10,038 bases of DNA from Giesbergeria sp. Lineage in GTDB: Bacteria > Pseudomonadota > Gammaproteobacteria > Burkholderiales > Burkholderiaceae_C. Shown here in pieces: positions 7,207 through 10,038 of this stretch. The notes below the pieces were generated by a model. The model was not told the DNA's origin. It did not search any database and saw only the letters and a program-made list of their open reading frames with translations. The position numbers and the translations under genes are program-made. The DNA lies in NCBI GenBank assembly GCA_017987055.1, contig JAGNUJ010000054.1, positions 1 to 10,038 on the forward strand, read 5' to 3'. How positions within the stretch are numbered: position 1 is the stretch's first letter; each line of letters starts with the position of its first letter.

Positions 7207-7791
7207 TTAAAGGTGTGGCCTAATTTGTGGCATCAGCTCTTCAAAAGTGCGACCATTACCAATTTCACCAATCGCATGCATTTTCCATTCACCGTTATGT
7301 CGATAAATTTTCGCCATGATTTGCGCGTTATGTGATCCCAGCGTAGACAGGTTGAAGCGAGCTACTTCTTGGTTATTGGCTGCATTGACAATGCGGCAGG
7401 TTGCATTTTCAATCTGCGAAAAATTCTGGCCAGTAAAGCTATTAACGGTAAAAATCAAACTATTCACCTGCGCAGGAACGCGCGTCAAATCTACCACGAT
7501 TTGCTCATCGTCCCCATCACCATCACCGGTGCGATTATCTCCGGTATGAACTATCGAGCCATCCTGAGATTTCAGTTGCCGGAACCAGACGGCATCAACC
7601 TGATTGCCTTGCACATCAAATAAAATGCAAGAGGCATCTAAGTCGATATCTACAGATTTTCCTCCACCAAAACCTAAGAAACCTTTTGATTTAACGCCAT
7701 CCCATCCCAAGCCCATGATAATTTTGGTTAATTTAACACCAGCTTCCTTATCTAGAGATATTTTCTGACCTTTTTGTAAACTAACAGCCAT
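7207..7791 (-). CDS. terZ: TerZ-like TerD-family stress protein
   Basis: A 194-residue TerD-superfamily protein. TerD-type landmarks are SLQKGQKISLDKE (4-16), MGLGWD (26-31), DIDLDASCILFD (48-59) and the acidic calcium loop GDNRTGDGDGDDE (84-96). It is assigned to TerZ rather than TerD/TerE because of the FGFGGGKSVDIDLD insertion (about 38-52), the VWFRQLKSQDGSI segment (68-80), FTVNSFTGQNF (114-124), SHNAQIMAKIYRHNGEWKMH (153-172) and the terminus TFEELMPQIRPHL, all as I recall TerZ. TerZ-like proteins bind calcium and are needed for tellurite, phage and colicin resistance in plasmid ter systems. A strong AAGGAGT (7797-7803) lies 5 bases before the ATG. The gene is more AT-rich than the enzyme genes after it. 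Confidence 0.9.
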   Translation of the reverse strand: MAVSLQKGQKISLDKEAGVKLTKIIMGLGWDGVKSKGFLGFGGGKSVDIDLDASCILFDVQGNQVDAVWFRQLKSQDGSIVHTGDNRTGDGDGDDEQIVVDLTRVPAQVNSLIFTVNSFTGQNFSQIENATCRIVNAANNQEVARFNLSTLGSHNAQIMAKIYRHNGEWKMHAIGEIGNGRTFEELMPQIRPHL

Positions 7792-7796
7792 GCGGT

Positions 7797-7803
7797 ACTC
7801 CTT
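7797..7803 (-). promoter_or_regulatory. Strong ribosome binding site of terZ-like gene
   Basis: The minus strand reads AAGGAGT here, 5 bases before the ATG at 7791. It is the best Shine-Dalgarno match in the operon and confirms the start. Confidence 0.8.
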
Positions 7804-7824
7804 GAATAATTAAAAATACCTCTA

Positions 7825-8550
7825 TCAACGGCCTGATTTAGTACCAGATACTTCTTTTTTCATCCATTGCACAAATGCATCACGATTACGCGAGCAAACA
7901 AAAACTTTACCTGCACCACTGAAGCGCAACACAATTCCTTCACCACTCTTAAAGCTATTGACCAGATTACCCACCATTCCGCTGATGCCTCTGCCAGCAC
8001 TACCTGTGGTCACAGAAACTTCATAGTGTAAAGCGCTATCCCAACAGACAACGTGAGAGTTATCAATAATGATGTCCTTGCCTGATGCAACTTCCAGCTG
8101 AAACATCGAGCCAAAGCCAGAGACAACCACTTGGCCGGTGCCGGAAGTTTCCATAACAAAAAAACCACCCGATTGCGCAAACAAGGCATTACCGATGTTT
8201 TGCATACGCACCTTCATTTCGGTGCCCGAGGTGGCAGCGACAAAGGCACCGTCATTTAATAGATATTGCCGTGTTCCGACATCAATAATTTCTATCGCGC
8301 CGGGCAATGTCGGCGACAACAGGCAGTCCCCATCGCCGCGCACAGCCTCAATCTGCTGCTGGAAAAACGACTCGCCATTAGCAAATCTGCGCAAAACGGC
8401 TGCCCCGATACCGCCGTTGATGCTGCCCTTGAGATCCAAGGTGGCTTCCATCATCACCATCGCATCCGACTCACAATAAATTTTCTCACCTTTGTTCAGC
8501 GCAACATGCAGGAAGGGATCTACATCGCCGGTGGAACTAAATACGGTCAT
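7825..8550 (-). CDS. AIM24 / TIGR00266 family protein
   Basis: A 241-residue protein rich in beta strands and glycine. It fits the AIM24 (TIGR00266) family: HVALNKGEKIYCESDAMVMM (15-34) near the start, GGIGAAVLRRFANGESFF (46-63), SPTLPGAIEIID (79-90), FVMETSGTGQVVVSGFG (131-147), VDNSHVVCWD-like IIDNSHVVCWD (161-171), and GEGIVLRFSGAGKVFVCSRN (203-222). No signal peptide or membrane segment is seen. The family has a double-stranded beta-helix-like fold; yeast Aim24 affects mitochondrial membrane organisation, and the bacterial role is unclear. It sits between terD and terZ, so a part in the ter membrane-stress assembly is a fair inference. No good ribosome site precedes the ATG, and a terminator-like hairpin lies 28 bases upstream, so expression is probably lower than that of the terD genes. 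Confidence 0.88.
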   Translation of the reverse strand: MTVFSSTGDVDPFLHVALNKGEKIYCESDAMVMMEATLDLKGSINGGIGAAVLRRFANGESFFQQQIEAVRGDGDCLLSPTLPGAIEIIDVGTRQYLLNDGAFVAATSGTEMKVRMQNIGNALFAQSGGFFVMETSGTGQVVVSGFGSMFQLEVASGKDIIIDNSHVVCWDSALHYEVSVTTGSAGRGISGMVGNLVNSFKSGEGIVLRFSGAGKVFVCSRNRDAFVQWMKKEVSGTKSGR

Positions 8551-8565
8551 GTCGATAATGAGTCA

Positions 8566-8617
8566 AAGAAAAAATAAAATCCCGAAGCTTCAAGCATAAG
8601 CTTGCAGCAAGCGGGAT
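8566..8617 (-). terminator. Intra-operon rho-independent terminator or attenuator
   Basis: On the minus strand ATCCCG (8617-8612) pairs with CGGGAT (8584-8579). After a small internal loop the 9-base arms at 8600-8608 and 8587-8595 pair with one mismatch around a 4-base loop. The stem is followed at once by TTTATTTTTT. This is a textbook intrinsic terminator, 20 bases after the terD stop and only 15-28 bases before the AIM24 start. There is little room for a new promoter in between, so it probably lets part of the transcription through and lowers expression of everything downstream. Confidence 0.8.
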
Positions 8618-8637
8618 CTCATTTGCGCTAACTTTAA

Positions 8638-9213
8638 TTAGGCATTAATACCGAAAGATCGCGCCAAAGGGCCGAGGCCGCCAACAAAACCTTGGCCAAC
8701 CGCCTTGAATTTCCATTCACTACCAGCGCGATAGATTTCACCAAAAATCATTGCAGTTTCAGTTGAACTGTCTTCAGAAAGATCGTAGCGGGCAATTTCC
8801 TTCTCTCCATTGGCATCAAGGCAACGAATATAGGCTTTACTGACCATGCCAAAGTTCTGCTTGCGAACTTCAGCATCATGGATCGTGACACCAACAGTGA
8901 TTTTTTCGATTTCAGCTGGCACCAAAGCCAAATCAATCGTGAGTTTTTCATCATCTCCCTCGCCACTACCGCTGGTGTTATCACCAGCGTGGACAACGGA
9001 ACCATCGGTAGATTTCAGGTTGTTATAAAAAATGAAATCAGCATCGGAGCGTACCTTGCCATCAGCCTTCAACAGAAAAGCACTACCATCTAGGTCAAAA
9101 GCTGCACCATCTGTAGCGCGTGGATCCCAGCCAAGTCCTATGACCAACTTCTTAAGCGAAGGAGCTTCTTTGCTCAAATTGACGTTGCCGCCTTTTTGTA
9201 GACTGATTGCCAT
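8638..9213 (-). CDS. terD: TerD/TerE-family calcium-binding stress protein (second copy)
   Basis: A 191-residue single-domain TerD protein. It starts [15 protein letters not shown], identical over 15 residues to its neighbour upstream. It continues with IGLGWD (25-30), [11 protein letters not shown] (38-48), [17 protein letters not shown] (57-73), the acidic loop [13 protein letters not shown] (77-89), [14 protein letters not shown] (111-124), ARYDLSED (141-148), [12 protein letters not shown] (151-162) and [11 protein letters not shown] (166-176). The FIFYNNLKS form resembles TerD more than TerE, but I cannot separate the two with certainty. It is expected to be cytosolic or membrane-associated and to bind calcium through the Asp-rich strand and loop. 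Both sites differ from the usual DLDAS and [20 protein letters not shown] (9220-9226) sits before the ATG. A terminator-like hairpin follows the stop. Confidence 0.9.
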   Translation of the reverse strand: MAISLQKGGNVNLSKEAPSLKKLVIGLGWDPRATDGAAFDLDGSAFLLKADGKVRSDADFIFYNNLKSTDGSVVHAGDNTSGSGEGDDEKLTIDLALVPAEIEKITVGVTIHDAEVRKQNFGMVSKAYIRCLDANGEKEIARYDLSEDSSTETAMIFGEIYRAGSEWKFKAVGQGFVGGLGPLARSFGINA

Positions 9214-9247
9214 AAACTATTTCCTTGAAAAATTTGTAGAAAATGTA

Positions 9248-9826
9248 TTAACCTACATTGACACCATGCTGAATAGCAAGTGCTTTCAGGCCGCCAGCAT
9301 ATCCTTGACCAACAGCTTTAAACTTCCACTCATTGCCATAGCGATAAATTTCGCCAAAAATCATCGCTGTTTCAGTTGAATAATCTTCTGAAAGATCAAA
9401 TCTGGTAATTTCGACGTTTGTCTCTATATTTACCAAGCGTATAAATGCACCACGCACCATACCAAAATTCTGTTTACGTACTTGCGCCTCATGAATAGTC
9501 ACAGCAACCATCAACCGAGAAATTTCAGTAGGAACTTTATCCAGCTTGATTTTGAGACTTTCATCGTCGCCATCACCTTCACCAGTGCGGTTATCTCCTG
9601 TATGCTCAATCGATCCGCACGGCGATCGCAATTGGCCATAAAAAATGAAGTCGCTATCAAAACGAACACGCCCATTTTCAGTCACCATGAAAATACTAGC
9701 ATCTAAATCAAAATCTACGCCATCAGTAGAGCGCGCATCCCACCCAAGACCTACCAATACTTGCTTAAGATTCGGATCTGTTTTCGATAGGTTGACGTTT
9801 CCGCCCTTTTGCAAACTAATCGCCAT
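9248..9826 (-). CDS. TerD/TerE-family calcium-binding stress protein (first gene of operon)
   Basis: A 192-residue TerD-family protein with [12 protein letters not shown] (25-36), the canonical FDLDASIF (39-46), [19 protein letters not shown] (59-77), the full acidic loop [13 protein letters not shown] (77-89), [16 protein letters not shown] (109-124), RFDLSED (142-148), [19 protein letters not shown] (151-169) and [10 protein letters not shown] (171-180). It mixes TerD-like and TerE-like features, so no symbol is given. With the gene 34 bases downstream it forms a tandem pair of paralogues. Calcium binding is expected from the intact loop. The start at 9826 has only a distant GGGA upstream. 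It is the first gene of the operon seen here, and its 5' region holds a hairpin and an inverted repeat that may control the unit. Confidence 0.9.
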   Translation of the reverse strand: MAISLQKGGNVNLSKTDPNLKQVLVGLGWDARSTDGVDFDLDASIFMVTENGRVRFDSDFIFYGQLRSPCGSIEHTGDNRTGEGDGDDESLKIKLDKVPTEISRLMVAVTIHEAQVRKQNFGMVRGAFIRLVNIETNVEITRFDLSEDYSTETAMIFGEIYRYGNEWKFKAVGQGYAGGLKALAIQHGVNVG

Positions 9827-9888
9827 TTTTAATTAATCCCATTAAAAAACATTGACAATCAAGAGGAAGATGCTGCTGCCGGTTCTTG

Positions 9889-9915
9889 ACGAGTGTTCGG
9901 CGTCAGAATACTCGT
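9889..9915 (-). promoter_or_regulatory. Leader hairpin or operator-like inverted repeat upstream of first ter gene
   Basis: ACGAGTGTTC (9889-9898) and GAATACTCGT (9906-9915) are inverted repeats matching at 9 of 10 positions around a 7-base loop. The element lies 63 bases upstream of the first ter start. It could be an operator or a stem in the mRNA leader; there is no U tract on the minus side, so it is not a terminator. Confidence 0.45.
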
Positions 9916-9966
9916 AGCTTTAATGTCTAGTATGCACTATTTAAGCAAATTTTTCGCTCCACCCCC

Positions 9967-10003
9967 TTGGAATTAGCTAGATATATAAAAAAAACAATTC
10001 CAA
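9967..10003. promoter_or_regulatory. Inverted repeat TTGGAATT-N21-AATTCCAA, candidate operator
   Basis: Perfect 8-base arms at 9967-9974 and 9996-10003 flank a 21-base AT-rich core containing ATATATAAAAAAAAC. On the minus strand the core holds TATATA, and a weak TTGTGC lies 18 bases before it, so a promoter for the ter operon could sit here with the repeat around its -10 region. This promoter is only a guess; no strong -35/-10 pair is visible anywhere in 9827-10012. Confidence 0.35.
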
Positions 10004-10012
10004 ACGCACAAA

Positions 10013-10038
10013 AGCCCCCCTCATTGCTGAGGGGGGCT
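10013..10038 (-). terminator. Strong GC hairpin, probable terminator of the preceding unit
   Basis: AGCCCCCCTCA (10013-10023) and TGAGGGGGGCT (10028-10038) form a perfect 11-base stem with a 4-base loop at the window edge. On the minus strand it is followed by TTTTGTG, a short U tract. It would end a transcript entering from the right and so separate the ter operon from its upstream neighbour. It may also serve the plus strand beyond the window. Confidence 0.65.

Noticed and set aside
9841..9865. TTGTCA on the minus strand as a -35 box just before the first ter start
   Set aside because: No reasonable -10 box lies at 16-18 bases, and the transcript would begin at or inside the start codon region.
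1..10038. CRISPR arrays, tRNA/rRNA genes, insertion sequences
   Set aside because: No regularly spaced repeats, no tRNA-like cloverleaf, and no transposase-like protein were found on either strand.

Overview
The window carries most of a tellurium-resistance-type (ter) stress operon on the minus strand. It consists of four TerD-superfamily proteins, one AIM24-family protein, and a five-gene enzyme cassette: an ATP-grasp ligase, a phosphoribosyltransferase with a TRSP domain, a HAD hydrolase, a StiP/PELOTA-type phosphoribosyltransferase, and a CitE-like lyase. The GC-rich codon use of the left two thirds, together with the CWC-type cysteine-rich protein and YafJ-type amidotransferase at the left edge, suggests a betaproteobacterium, perhaps Burkholderiales. 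That is an inference from style and gene content, not a match to a named genome.

Layout from the left. Positions 1-150 (+) hold the C-terminal end of a small cysteine-rich CWC protein. Positions 182-955 (+) hold a class II glutamine amidotransferase. It converges on the ter operon, which reads right to left from about 9826 to 979. In transcription order the operon is: terD/terE paralogue (9826-9248), terD/terE paralogue (9213-8638), a terminator-like hairpin (8617-8566), AIM24 protein (8550-7825), terZ-like (7791-7207), ATP-grasp (7199-6168), PRTase-TRSP (6171-5002), HAD hydrolase (5024-4272), StiP-type PRTase plus PELOTA domain (4275-3166), CitE-like lyase (3159-2218), and terA-like (2193-979). 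Gaps from TerZ onward are tiny or negative (two 4-base ATGA overlaps and one 23-base overlap), so the enzyme block looks translationally coupled. The 212 bases right of the first ter gene hold an inverted repeat, a leader hairpin and a strong terminator-like hairpin at the very edge. I could not fix a promoter there with confidence.

How the genes may work together. TerD-family proteins bind calcium through acidic loops and are thought to form stress-sensing assemblies near the membrane. From memory, comparative work on ter neighbourhoods (Anantharaman, Iyer and Aravind) proposed that the linked PRTase, ATP-grasp, HAD and CitE-like enzymes make a nucleoside-like metabolite of unknown structure. 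This window is a clean and nearly complete example of that cassette embedded between terZ and terA. No TerC or TerB is present between the ter genes seen here. The product of the cassette remains uncharacterised as far as I know, and this is the most interesting part of the window.

Base composition changes along the operon: the terD, AIM24 and terZ genes (about 7200-10038) are visibly more AT-rich than the enzyme genes and terA. No tRNA, rRNA, CRISPR array or mobile element was seen.
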